In this document: positions 56,701 to 63,900 of the stretch, piece after piece | Layout: each line of letters begins with the position of its first letter | Numbering within the stretch: the stretch's first letter is position 1 | Assembly (NCBI GenBank): GCA_964409685.1 | Contig: CAYPEJ010000001.1 | Span: 62,001-126,000 of the forward strand | From: Clostridium_AI sp964409685 | GTDB taxonomy: Bacteria > Bacillota > Clostridia > Lachnospirales > Lachnospiraceae | DNA: 64,000 nt | Direction of reading: 5' to 3' | Made by a program: the position numbers and the translations under genes | Notes under the pieces: generated by a model | Told to the model about the DNA's origin: nothing | Database searches by the model: none | What the model saw: the letters and a program-made list of their open reading frames with translations, nothing else

Positions 56701-57150
56701 AAATTAGATTATTTACCAAAGGATTTACCAGCGTTTATGGAATTTACCTGTGTAGATTTTGTAAGCAAAGCAATTGTTTCTTTCATGAAGCAGAAACAGT
56801 TAAGTAAGGAAACGTATCATTTATTAAATCCAAATTTACTTTCTTTTGCCGACTTAGAGCCGGTTTTGAAGAAGAAAGGATACTCTATTACTTATGTAGA
56901 ACGGGATACTTTTTTTCAATATCTTGTGGATTATTATGACAATCCAGAAAAGAAAGAGTGGATTCAAAACTTTTTAACCTATTCTCATTTTTTGGAACTT
57001 CCAATGTACACAGAATTTGAAATTGTGTCGGATAAAACATGCAGTTTACTTGAAAAAATGGATTTACATTGGAAGAAACCAGATGTAGAATCCCTTAGTA
57101 AGATGATTGAGTATGGTCAAAAGATCCATTTCTTTAAGAAAGAAAAATAG
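47752..57150 (+). CDS. Hybrid PKS/NRPS subunit 2: ACP-AMT-C-PCP-KS-AT-KR-ACP-thioester reductase
   Basis: 3132 residues. Domains in order: ACP (Ser36 in GLDSLM); a Lys/Glu-rich linker (about 177-190); class III aminotransferase (about 215-640, PLP Lys484 in YGKIIGGGMPIG); condensation (HHSIADG at 805-811); PCP (Ser1174 in GGRSI); ketosynthase (Cys1425); acyltransferase (Ser1881 in GHSLGE, HAFH at 1980-1983, malonyl type); ketoreductase (GGLGDIG, 2358-2364); ACP (Ser2670 in GGDSL); thioester reductase (GGTGYLG near 2767-2773, YxxxK at 2928-2932). The aminotransferase after ACP mirrors iturin-type beta-amination. There is no adenylation domain between C and PCP, and none elsewhere in the window. 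Reductive release to an aldehyde or alcohol is expected. Confidence 0.92.
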   Translation: MQRIVDEIKRIIQDVSGISAEDIESDCNLFSFGLDSLMLVQIKKKVDRKFQLELPLGRIMSDLDTIEKIAHFINGDVEQNQSEILEEPVEAFHSLEAVEVQDHIDEKVLSGEDTAKEKENVQNLQKKKEKVLSSNNTKTDVEIGKIQEILEMQMRVMAESMQNLAMKQLEVVAPKQKEKEKKEKKEEKENVPQINFRAVKFERDIFTEEQKHFIQSFIKRYNQKTRSSKEYAKANRKQFCDWITTLNFRMDFKELIYPIVSSRSQGAKFWDLDGNQYLDMAIGYGVHYFGHRPQFIVDALQEQMAEGYETGPQTDLGGEVAKLICEITGSERVAFANTGSEAVMAALRIARTVTKKSKIVMFRGAYHGNFDCVLADSDEGVTFPTSPGTMAGMVEDVIVLEYGKETALQEIETRADEIAAVIVEPVQSRNPSLQPKEFLHSLRKLTEKRNIAYIFDEMITGFRICPGGCQEYFGIQADMVTYGKIIGGGMPIGVVAGKATYLDAVDGGYWNYGDASYPEHEMTYFAGTFCKHPLSLAASRAVLRFIAQDKGEVQKKVNALTAEFVKQVNAYFLEDSVPLKVSYFGSEFRFESFGKYDLSRLPAEIELFFYLLMEKGIYIWEKRTCFFSAAHTYEDARFFLDAIKSTVAEMRNGGFIFSVERSTDEKKNDIAKKMKQDFTVCNPTKAQERYFLLSQMEHSESGAHLPSAVVITGQFSTDKVQTIFQQIIQEQQLLRCCYGEKDGELVLKIYDMVEGNVEFVEGNGKSIEEHIQEFLQPFHLFQPPLMHIRVVKLEEQKHLLLFDIHHSIADGYACTLIIKRFMNLYVGNKEWGEVLPFEQFIKKQELYKATDSYREDVEYWKEHLGEDDLNVTFPMDFIRPDNNDTSGATLADILEHELLVKLKQVAKEKKCSLYHLLYGAFSILIYKMSAKETFVVGIPVELREDGLYNTVGNFTNIMVLKSQIKEEWSLPNYLQKVRYRLGENMMHAKVPFADLVALTATNLRRNQNPMFDMMFIYENGEERVNRIADIVCEAYEIPNTQSFFDLSFELIEEYERLSIHITYKTALYKQETIKQILMYYKQLLQEIILFPEETISYFLSSYQDEFIKKQQQSRRIEEQIQKNTYQMETKAFATNGNTKGNTELEEELLSYWKTCLHTEQVGIYENFFDMGGRSIDALNLIDMLKHKYRVTIMDLFRYPTIAQLAKKLSNEQDELENDSLQKQFIEKKERIENKQKSMEAEDQETGLQMPIAIIGMAGKFPKSKNVTEFWKNLVEGKECIHFFEKEELLQEGISEEELENPQYVMAKGILEDAECFDAAFFEYSPKEAEKMDPQIRIFHECAWNALEDAGYTPDSITAGFQQPQKIGVFAGSASNYTWMSHIYEPTSDVQERMERISLNDKDYMATRVSYKMNLTGPSYGVQTACSSSLTSIHLACRSLQLGECEMALAGGVSIMLPQKTGYQYKDGLMLSQDGHCRVFDEKATGTVFSDGVGIIVLKPLKQAIKDKDNIYAVIRGTAVNNDGNQKAGYTAPSVEGQAEVIMDAIHQANIQASSVTFVEAHGTGTVLGDPIEVEGLKEVYPTLATPYCALGSLKSNFGHLDAAAGVAGVMKVALALKHGVIPANINCDTPNPNLQLEESPFFIPTKTIPWEKKKNEPRRAGVTSLGFGGTNAHVVLEEFELNIAQEEVTMPQQQPQQKKLFLFSARTKVALEQMKQQYIQYLGENPDVHMDSMAYTLQVGRKAFPYRQMVLASNCEELLAGLTGAKKAIPTRFHMVEKDKAQVVFLFTGQGSQYLNMARDLYEKEKGFAKYMDQCFKIVAPRYDGDVDYQKIVFPACEGEENAKLLRETGNAQVILFILEYSMARYLMELGIIPDALIGHSLGEYVAACIAGVFSLEDGLRLVLHRANLMQSVECGGMDALCSSEEEVLKLIEESKVQLSIATKNGPENCVVSGTFEELQRFERFLDEKKIDYRRLETSHAFHSEMMDSILESFQALLCTITMSSPQIPYISNLTGDWVTNEVQTPEYWCKHLRNTVRFYEGIQTILKKKSIFIEVGPGKVLSSLVRNSGQTKHIKAIYNMIRHPRENIDDVEYFLQRIGEIWCSGIYIDFRVLYGERQVQKLHLPGYLFQGQSYKIQEMERTKKKERPMSEWLYRPCWKVRKRSIKEYNPNTLFVLFGVQNTLLELIQKKLIGNGNQVVVITELENLEGLLKANVADKNRLISVINLVPYFSPTIETCFWDLMKQIQSFGMIPNIHYYVITKEQREMNELVYSLVNGVCAVASKEYENLNCTEIVISQGESDEQLADKIYMECKTEQTGSYIKYENGLRLELDEEPFAYEMNQISRINQNGAYVITGGLGDIGRYLADYLTNQYNAKVLLLSRDSLPKEETWESLCKENANAYVVQKIKSILKWRKEQVHIEIKYCDICNVEEVEHAIAKFEQENGTIQGVFHIAGIKGDGLIRFKTRENAMEVLKPKVQGTQVMEQVFSNRNLDFMVLFSSLATRTEDAGQADYVAANRYLDAYATWATQQYPNRKTISICWDNWKNIGMAHRAGLEKPSQKVFFESALLPSQGIKILECALSSEETQVIVSVLSLRKRKQDVSKDNCEQLIKDVLQEDRKYERPELSTEYVESYTDIQRHIASVWETAFSLKTVGIQDDFFELGGDSLYAIGIVNELKKYYQIDMTDIYEHPTIEQLARKLESCSFDLVQQIKCAKETLRALEDRVTREKELRGEKERYYALCQDYKSLELTSTKDWEQILLLGGTGYLGIYLLKEIVIQTNAKVVLIVRPDEKVDGKTRIYEKFCSYFGEEMYQRYQDRWLVLDGDISKKKFGLDDTKYGELAESVECIVNASGKVDHYGEYEAFYKANVEVVKHLIAFAKVGCEKEIHHMSTKGVGTGKIAGRKSILFTEFEMDFGQEFSNYYVDTKHQAEKLLGELQKEGHNVNLYRIGDIVYDSTNGHFQENIEKNAVYLLMQSILKLDYLPKDLPAFMEFTCVDFVSKAIVSFMKQKQLSKETYHLLNPNLLSFADLEPVLKKKGYSITYVERDTFFQYLVDYYDNPEKKEWIQNFLTYSHFLELPMYTEFEIVSDKTCSLLEKMDLHWKKPDVESLSKMIEYGQKIHFFKKEK

Positions 57151-57180
57151 ACAACAAGAGTGAAGAAAAAGAGGGATGTT

Positions 57181-57930
57181 ATGCAAGAAAAAAATATCAT
57201 ATTATATTTTACAGGAACTAATAATAGTTTGATGGCAGCAAAAATCATAGCGAATAACTTAGACTCGTGTAAATGTATTGCCATCAATGATTTTTCAACA
57301 GATGAACAGTTGGAAGCAGAGCGCATCGGTATTGTGTGTCCGGTGTATTGGTTTGGATTACCAAATGTGGTAAGAGAAACAATGAAAAGGATAAAGATGG
57401 ATTCCAATGCATATGTGTTTTCAATTATTACGATGGGAAGCAACGCTGGAAATGCACTTTCTGAATTGGAACAAATTCTAGGGGCAAATGGATATTCCTT
57501 GAATTATGGTGCGACTGTAAAGTGTCCGGATAATTATGCAACGATGTTAGGGACACAAAAAATAGCGAATCATCAATCTATACTGGAAGAGGCAGAAAAA
57601 GAATTACATCGGATATCCAAGGACATTAAGAAAAAAAAGAAAAATGAGATTCCAAGATTTCATAGAATAGTAGATATGCTATTTACTGGTTATCGAAAGT
57701 CTTTGTATAAAAAAGACGGAAAATTTCAAGTGAAAGAAAGTTGTAATCGTTGTGGTGTTTGCATGAAACTGTGCCCAGTACAAAATATTAAGATGGAGGA
57801 GAACGGGCCGACATGGCAACATCATTGTGAATTTTGCCTAGCATGTATATCGAGTTGTCCGAAGGATGCAATTCAAATCGGAAAGAAAAAGGGAGGAAGT
57901 CAGAAGTATCGAAATCCAATTGTGAAATAG
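57181..57930 (+). CDS. EFR1-type flavodoxin / ferredoxin protein
   Basis: 249 residues from ATG 57181 (GAGGG upstream; an in-frame GTG at 57160 lacks a site). The N-terminal flavodoxin-like part (ILYFTGTNNSLMAAKIIANN, GIVCPVYWFGLPNVV, SIITMGSNAGNAL) binds FMN in this family. Two 4Fe-4S clusters follow: CNRCGVCMKLCP (from Cys188) and CEFCLACISSCP (from Cys216). Only 30 bases after the PKS gene, it is probably in the same operon and might supply electrons for the reductive release or a later step. EFR1 proteins are also common outside such loci, so the link is inference. Confidence 0.85.
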   Translation: MQEKNIILYFTGTNNSLMAAKIIANNLDSCKCIAINDFSTDEQLEAERIGIVCPVYWFGLPNVVRETMKRIKMDSNAYVFSIITMGSNAGNALSELEQILGANGYSLNYGATVKCPDNYATMLGTQKIANHQSILEEAEKELHRISKDIKKKKKNEIPRFHRIVDMLFTGYRKSLYKKDGKFQVKESCNRCGVCMKLCPVQNIKMEENGPTWQHHCEFCLACISSCPKDAIQIGKKKGGSQKYRNPIVK

Positions 57931-58126
57931 TTAAAAATGTGACAAAGCCTATAATGAAGAGGAAATATTTTGTAAAAATGGAAGAAAGTTTAAAGTTAAA
58001 GTTGCTATCTGAATACAATGTATTGCAGTAAGAAGTAAGAATTGGCAATAAAAATGAAAGAATCGAACAAAAAAACAAAAAAACTTCTTCCATGCTTTAT
58101 TTATGTGTGTTATAATACCAACAGTG

Positions 58127-58190
58127 ACTAATGTTTAACAAACTTAGTTCGTACATAATTAAAATTGAATAAAGTGTTGTAAACATTAGT
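58127..58190. promoter_or_regulatory. Spaced inverted repeat upstream of ppdK
   Basis: ACTAATGTTT (58127-58136) and AAACATTAGT (58181-58190) are exact reverse complements, 44 bases apart, ending 31 bases before the ppdK start. A TATAAT at 58111-58116 precedes the left arm. The left arm is followed by TTAACAA-like sequence similar to a Rex half-site. Operator or 5' leader stem; regulator unknown. Confidence 0.35.
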
Positions 58191-58221
58191 GGTACAATTA
58201 TATTTAGGAGGAATTTTCACA

Positions 58222-60843
58222 ATGGCAAAATGGGTATATTTGTTTAAAGAAGGAAATGCCGACATGAGAAATCTTTTAGGCGGCAAGGGAGCTAACTTAG
58301 CTGAAATGACTAACTTAGGCCTTCCTATTCCACAAGGTTTTACAGTTACAACGGAAGCTTGTACAGATTATTACAACAGTGGCAAACAGATCACAGACGA
58401 AATCAAAGGACAAATCTTTGATGCATTAAAAGAATTAGAAAGCATTCAAGGTAAAACATTCGGTGATACAGAAGATCCTTTATTAGTTTCTGTACGTTCT
58501 GGTGCTAGAGCTTCTATGCCAGGTATGATGGATACAATCCTTAACTTAGGTTTAAATGATGTTGCTGTAGAAGGCTTTGCGAAGAAGACAGGAAATCAAA
58601 GATTCGCTTATGACTCTTACAGAAGATTCATCCAGATGTTCTCTGACGTAGTTATGGAAATCCCTAAATCTCACTTTGAAAGAATCCTTGATCAAATCAA
58701 AGAAGAGAAAGGTGCTAAATTTGATACAGATTTAACTGCTGATGATTTAAAAGAAGTTATTGAAAAATTCAAATCTATATATAAAGAAGCTATGGGAGCT
58801 GATTTCCCACAAGATCCTAAGGAACAATTAATGGAAGCTGTAAAAGCTGTATTCCGTTCTTGGGACAACCCTCGTGCTATCGTTTACAGAAGAATGAACG
58901 ATATTCCAGGTGACTGGGGTACTGCTGTAAACGTACAAGCAATGGTATTCGGTAACATGGGTGAAACATCTGGTACAGGTGTTGCATTTACACGTAACCC
59001 ATCCACAGGTGCGAAAGGTATCTATGGTGAATACTTAATCAACGCTCAAGGTGAAGACGTTGTTGCTGGTGTTCGTACACCTCAACCTATCACTAAATTA
59101 GCTGAAGATTTACCAGAATGCTACAAAGAATTCATGGCAATTGCTGAAAAACTTGAAAATCACTATCGTGATATGCAAGATATGGAATTCACTATCCAAG
59201 AAGGTAAATTATACTTCTTACAAACACGTAACGGTAAGAGAACAGCTCCAGCTGCTATCCAAATCGCTTGTGATTTAGTAGATGAAGGAAAGATCACTCC
59301 AGAAGAAGCTGTTACAAGAATTGAAGCTAAATCCTTAGATCAATTATTACACCCAACATTTGATAAAGATGCATTAGCAGCAGGTAAAGTAATCGGTTCT
59401 GCTCTTCCAGCATCTCCAGGTGCTGCAGCAGGTAAAGTTTACTTTACAGCAGAAGAAGCAAAAGCTGCTCATGAAAAAGGTGAAAGAGTTATCCTTGTTC
59501 GTCTTGAAACATCACCAGAAGATATCGAAGGTATGCATGCAGCTGAAGGTATCTTAACAGTACGTGGTGGTATGACATCTCACGCTGCCGTAGTTGCTCG
59601 TGGTATGGGTACTGCTTGTGTATCTGGTTGTGGAGAAATCAAAATCGATGAAGAAGCTAAAGTATTCGAACTTGGCGGAAACAAAATCGTTGAAGGAGAT
59701 TACATTTCATTAGATGGTTCTACAGGTAACATTTACTTAGGCGACATCAAGACTGTTGAAGCTTCTGTAAGTGGTAACTTCGGAAGAATCATGGCTTGGG
59801 CTGACCAATTCAGAACATTAAAAGTTCGTACAAATGCAGATACTCCTGCAGATGCAGCTAACGCTGTTAAATTAGGTGCTGAAGGTATCGGTCTTTGCCG
59901 TACAGAGCATATGTTCTTCGAGCCAGATAGAATTCCTAGAATTCGTCAGATGATCGTTTCTGATACAGTAGAACAAAGAGAAGAAGCATTAAATAAATTA
60001 ATCGAATTCCAGAAAGCTGACTTCAAAGCTATGTACACAGTTCTTGAAGGAAGACCAATGACAGTACGTTACTTAGATCCACCTCTACATGAATTCGTTC
60101 CAACTGATGAAGCAGATATCGCTGCATTAGCAAAAGATATGAACTTAACAGTAGAAGAAGTAAAAGCTCGTTGTGACGCTTTACATGAATTCAACCCAAT
60201 GATGGGTCACAGAGGATGCCGTCTTGCTGTTACATATCCAGAAATCGCTAAGATGCAAACAAGAGCCGTTATGGAAGCTGCTATCGAAGTTAAGGAAGAA
60301 AAAGGATACGATATCGTTCCTGAAATCATGATTCCTTTAGTAGGCGAAAAGAAAGAATTAAAATATGTAAAAGACGTTGTAGTAGAAGTTGCAGAACAAG
60401 TTAAGAAAGAAAAGAATTCCGATATCCAATACCACATCGGTACAATGATCGAAATTCCTCGTGCTGCATTACTTGCAAACGAAGTTGCAGAAGAAGCTGA
60501 ATTCTTCTCCTTCGGTACAAACGACTTAACACAGATGACATTTGGTTTCTCTCGTGATGATGCTGGTAAATTCTTAGATGCTTACTACAAAGCTAAGATC
60601 TATGAATCTGACCCATTCGCAAGATTAGACCAAAACGGTGTTGGACAACTTGTTCAAATGGCTGCTGAAAAAGGTAGAAGCGTTCGTCCTGATATCAAAC
60701 TTGGTATCTGTGGAGAACATGGTGGAGACCCATCATCTGTTGAATTCTGCCATAAGGTTGGATTAACATATGTTTCTTGTTCTCCATTCCGTGTGCCAAT
60801 CGCTAGATTAGCTGCTGCACAGGCTGCTTTGAATAATAAATAG
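58222..60843 (+). CDS. ppdK: Pyruvate phosphate dikinase
   Basis: 873 residues from ATG 58222, ten bases after AGGAGG. The ATP-grasp domain (LLGGKGANLAEMTNLGLPIP, VRSGARASMPGMMDTILNLG), the phosphohistidine domain (GGMTSHAAVVARGMGTACVS) and the PEP-binding barrel (GAEGIGLCRTEHMFF, ILGICGEHGG-type KLGICGEHGGDP) are complete. It interconverts pyruvate, ATP and phosphate with PEP, AMP and pyrophosphate, central to anaerobic glycolysis and gluconeogenesis in Clostridia. A terminator follows. Confidence 0.97.
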   Translation: MAKWVYLFKEGNADMRNLLGGKGANLAEMTNLGLPIPQGFTVTTEACTDYYNSGKQITDEIKGQIFDALKELESIQGKTFGDTEDPLLVSVRSGARASMPGMMDTILNLGLNDVAVEGFAKKTGNQRFAYDSYRRFIQMFSDVVMEIPKSHFERILDQIKEEKGAKFDTDLTADDLKEVIEKFKSIYKEAMGADFPQDPKEQLMEAVKAVFRSWDNPRAIVYRRMNDIPGDWGTAVNVQAMVFGNMGETSGTGVAFTRNPSTGAKGIYGEYLINAQGEDVVAGVRTPQPITKLAEDLPECYKEFMAIAEKLENHYRDMQDMEFTIQEGKLYFLQTRNGKRTAPAAIQIACDLVDEGKITPEEAVTRIEAKSLDQLLHPTFDKDALAAGKVIGSALPASPGAAAGKVYFTAEEAKAAHEKGERVILVRLETSPEDIEGMHAAEGILTVRGGMTSHAAVVARGMGTACVSGCGEIKIDEEAKVFELGGNKIVEGDYISLDGSTGNIYLGDIKTVEASVSGNFGRIMAWADQFRTLKVRTNADTPADAANAVKLGAEGIGLCRTEHMFFEPDRIPRIRQMIVSDTVEQREEALNKLIEFQKADFKAMYTVLEGRPMTVRYLDPPLHEFVPTDEADIAALAKDMNLTVEEVKARCDALHEFNPMMGHRGCRLAVTYPEIAKMQTRAVMEAAIEVKEEKGYDIVPEIMIPLVGEKKELKYVKDVVVEVAEQVKKEKNSDIQYHIGTMIEIPRAALLANEVAEEAEFFSFGTNDLTQMTFGFSRDDAGKFLDAYYKAKIYESDPFARLDQNGVGQLVQMAAEKGRSVRPDIKLGICGEHGGDPSSVEFCHKVGLTYVSCSPFRVPIARLAAAQAALNNK

Positions 60844-60878
60844 TCGATACTAAATTATATAATAAGTATTTTTATGGA

Positions 60879-60917
60879 AGCATACTATCAGATTAAAAAC
60901 TGATAGTATGCTTTTTA
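60879..60917 (+). terminator. Terminator after ppdK
   Basis: GCATACTATCAG (60880-60891) pairs perfectly with CTGATAGTATGC (60900-60911); loop of eight bases; TTTTT follows. Confidence 0.93.
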
Positions 60918-60954
60918 GCTTAGGTTAATAGCCAACTAAATGAGAGGTGGATAT

Positions 60955-63900
60955 ATGAAATACAATTTAGATAATCTGGGATCAAACTCGTTTGAACTGC
61001 TAGTGAGAAGCTTGGCTGAATGTGAATTTGGGATATCATGTAAACAATATGGTGAAGGTCCAGATGGACAGAGAGAATTTGTATTTGACGCGACTATAGA
61101 GAATAATTTCGGTAAACTATCAGGAAGAACCATTGGTCAGGCAAAATTTAAAAGTTGTATGACTAAAGACAATGATTTAAATTGGTTGAAAAAAGTAATT
61201 AAAGAAGAAATTGACGGATTTAGAGAAAAGAAAAAGGAAGAACCCGAATACATTCCTAATAATTATTTGTTCTTTACTAATGTTGTATTAACACCTGTAA
61301 AGAATACTGGAGTACAAGATAAAATCGAACAATTTATTAAAGAAACAAATGATGTAATAGAGAACTTTATTGTTTTAGGATATGATAATATTTGTGCATT
61401 ACTTGATATTCATAGAGATGTCGCAACTGGTTATGCTAGTTATATAATGCCAGGTGATATATTGATGGCACTATACCATGAATTTTCTCAGAAAAAAGAA
61501 AGAATAATGGAACTTCTATTACGTTATCTTGAAAAGGAATTTTTGGGAAGGGATTTAAATATTCGTTTAGAACAAGCAGGTTCGGTTGGAGACGATAAAA
61601 TTAAAGTCGAAAGTACTTTTATTGATTTATTTGTAACTGATAATAATGGAAACGATTATAGATTTGTTGAAAATATAGTAAAAAGGGCTAATAGTATTCA
61701 GGGATATCGGCTTGGAGAGGAACAAATAAAAAGTATGTCAAATGTGGTGTTAATTGGAGGTGCGGGACAAGGGAAAACTACATTATGCCAATTTGTTATT
61801 CAGTTATATAGAGCTGTATTTTTAAAGTACAATAAAACTTTGAACAGTGATGTATCGGATTTTCTAAATGTATTTAATAATGGTTATAAATATCAGATCT
61901 CTTGTTATAGAATTCCAATAAAAATCATCTTAAAGGAGTATGCTTCATGGATAGCAGAACAAAAGGAAAAAGATAGGGATTATACAGTGAAGTCTTACAT
62001 AAAGCATATGATTCTTCTTAGGGAAGCTGAAGGATTTGATGTTAGCGATTTACTGTTGCTTTTAAAAGATTTTTCTTGGATTTTTATTTTTGATGGACTA
62101 GATGAAGTACCAGTCACTTCAAATAGAAGTGAGATGATGAAGGAAATTAGGGATTTTGTGTTTGTTGATTTAAAGAATGCCAAATGTGACTGCATACTAA
62201 TAGCAACAACAAGACCACAGGGATATAGTGAAGAATTTGGTAAGCAGTATTTTGAGCACGTAGTTTTGAAAGAATTGAATCGTCAAACTTGTATGGAATA
62301 TCTAAATAAGTTTATTCCAATTATGGAGCAAGACGAACTGAAACAAAAAGAGTTTTTAGAAACATTAGGAGAAGCAATAGAAGATGATTTGATTTCTAGG
62401 TTATTGGTGACCCCTTTACAAGCAACTATAATTGCTATATTAGTGAAAAGTGGGGGTAGACCACCAAAAGATAGATACACATTATTCGAGAGTTATTATG
62501 AAATTATAGTTAAAAGAGAAAAACAGAAAAAAGTAATACCTCAAATAGAAGATAATATAAATTGGATAGATGAAGTACACTATAAATTAGCATATAAATT
62601 GCAGTTAGAATCTCAATATAGAGAAAATGCCTCTGCAGAAATTGAAAGAAAAAATTTAGTCGAAATGCTAGAAGAATATCTAAAGGAAGATCGAGAAAAA
62701 GATGAATTCTTAAGTGATAACTCTAAAGATAATGAGAAGGAGGTTAAAGAATTAGCAGTAGAACTACTGAATATTGTTTCTCTTAGATTGTGTCTTTTAG
62801 TAGAAGACAAAGAAGATATGTATAGTTTCCCTATTCGTTCAATACAAGAATATCTAGCATCGAGATACATTTGTAGTATGCAACCTCAAAAATTACATGA
62901 CGAGATCAAAAGAATAGCGTATTCATCCTATTGGAGAAATGTTTTGCTCTTTTGTATAGGATACATTAATCGTCATCGAAAGTATATGGAAGATAACATT
63001 AGGGCTTTATGTAGTAATATGAATGGAGAGTCGTTGCTTGACGATAAGGAAAATAGTGAAAGTATTTGCTTTTATGGCTCATGGCTTGCTTTGGACATAT
63101 TGAATGATGGAGTTTTTAAACCTAGTGAACAAAATTATTATATTAAATTGTTGAAAGAGTTAATTACCTTGCCGTGCTCAGACAGAATAAAAAATTTATG
63201 TTTATGTTCGGAACAGATTAAAAAGAAATTCATAGTAAATATATTGCTTAAAGAACCTGAAGTTGAAAAACCTAATTTTTGGTATATTGTATTTCAAATG
63301 GTGAATGATGGTGGGGTAAGTATAGAAGATGTAAATCAGCTATTAATTAAGTTTAGTTTGAAGAAACAAGAAGAATTAATTTTTATATGGATTGAATCTT
63401 GTGATGTTTTTACTTGTTGTAAGAAACTTAATAATATGATAGAGGATAAAATAATAGATTTTTGTGTACAAGAAATAGATATTCCACTGTTGAGTTGTGA
63501 TAATATTATAGCATTACTTAAAGAAGGCGCTAATAAAATATTAGAGAATAAATTATCTAGAAAGTATTTGATAAATTCTTTTATATCTGATTACTTAACA
63601 AGTGATGTTATGTACGATTATACCAAAAGAAAGAAAGGAAATGACCTATTTTATGATATTTTCAAATGCAATATAGAAGATTTGCTTAAGTATTTAGAAG
63701 AGAATACGTTGGAAAATAAAGTAAATATTAAAAATACTGGGATTAGCATAGATTTATCGACTTTTACAATAGCAAAAAATCATAGAGAATTAAATCTGAT
63801 ATATAAATTCCTCAAAGAAAATGAGATTGAGACATATTCCTTACTTGTACTATTTCTCATAGAATTTAATAATCATTCCTATTTATCTCTGTTAAACCAA

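Noticed and set aside
57834..58031. Small + strand frame of 65 codons across the end of the EFR1 gene
   Set aside because: Most of it overlaps the EFR1 coding region in another frame and it has no ribosome binding site.
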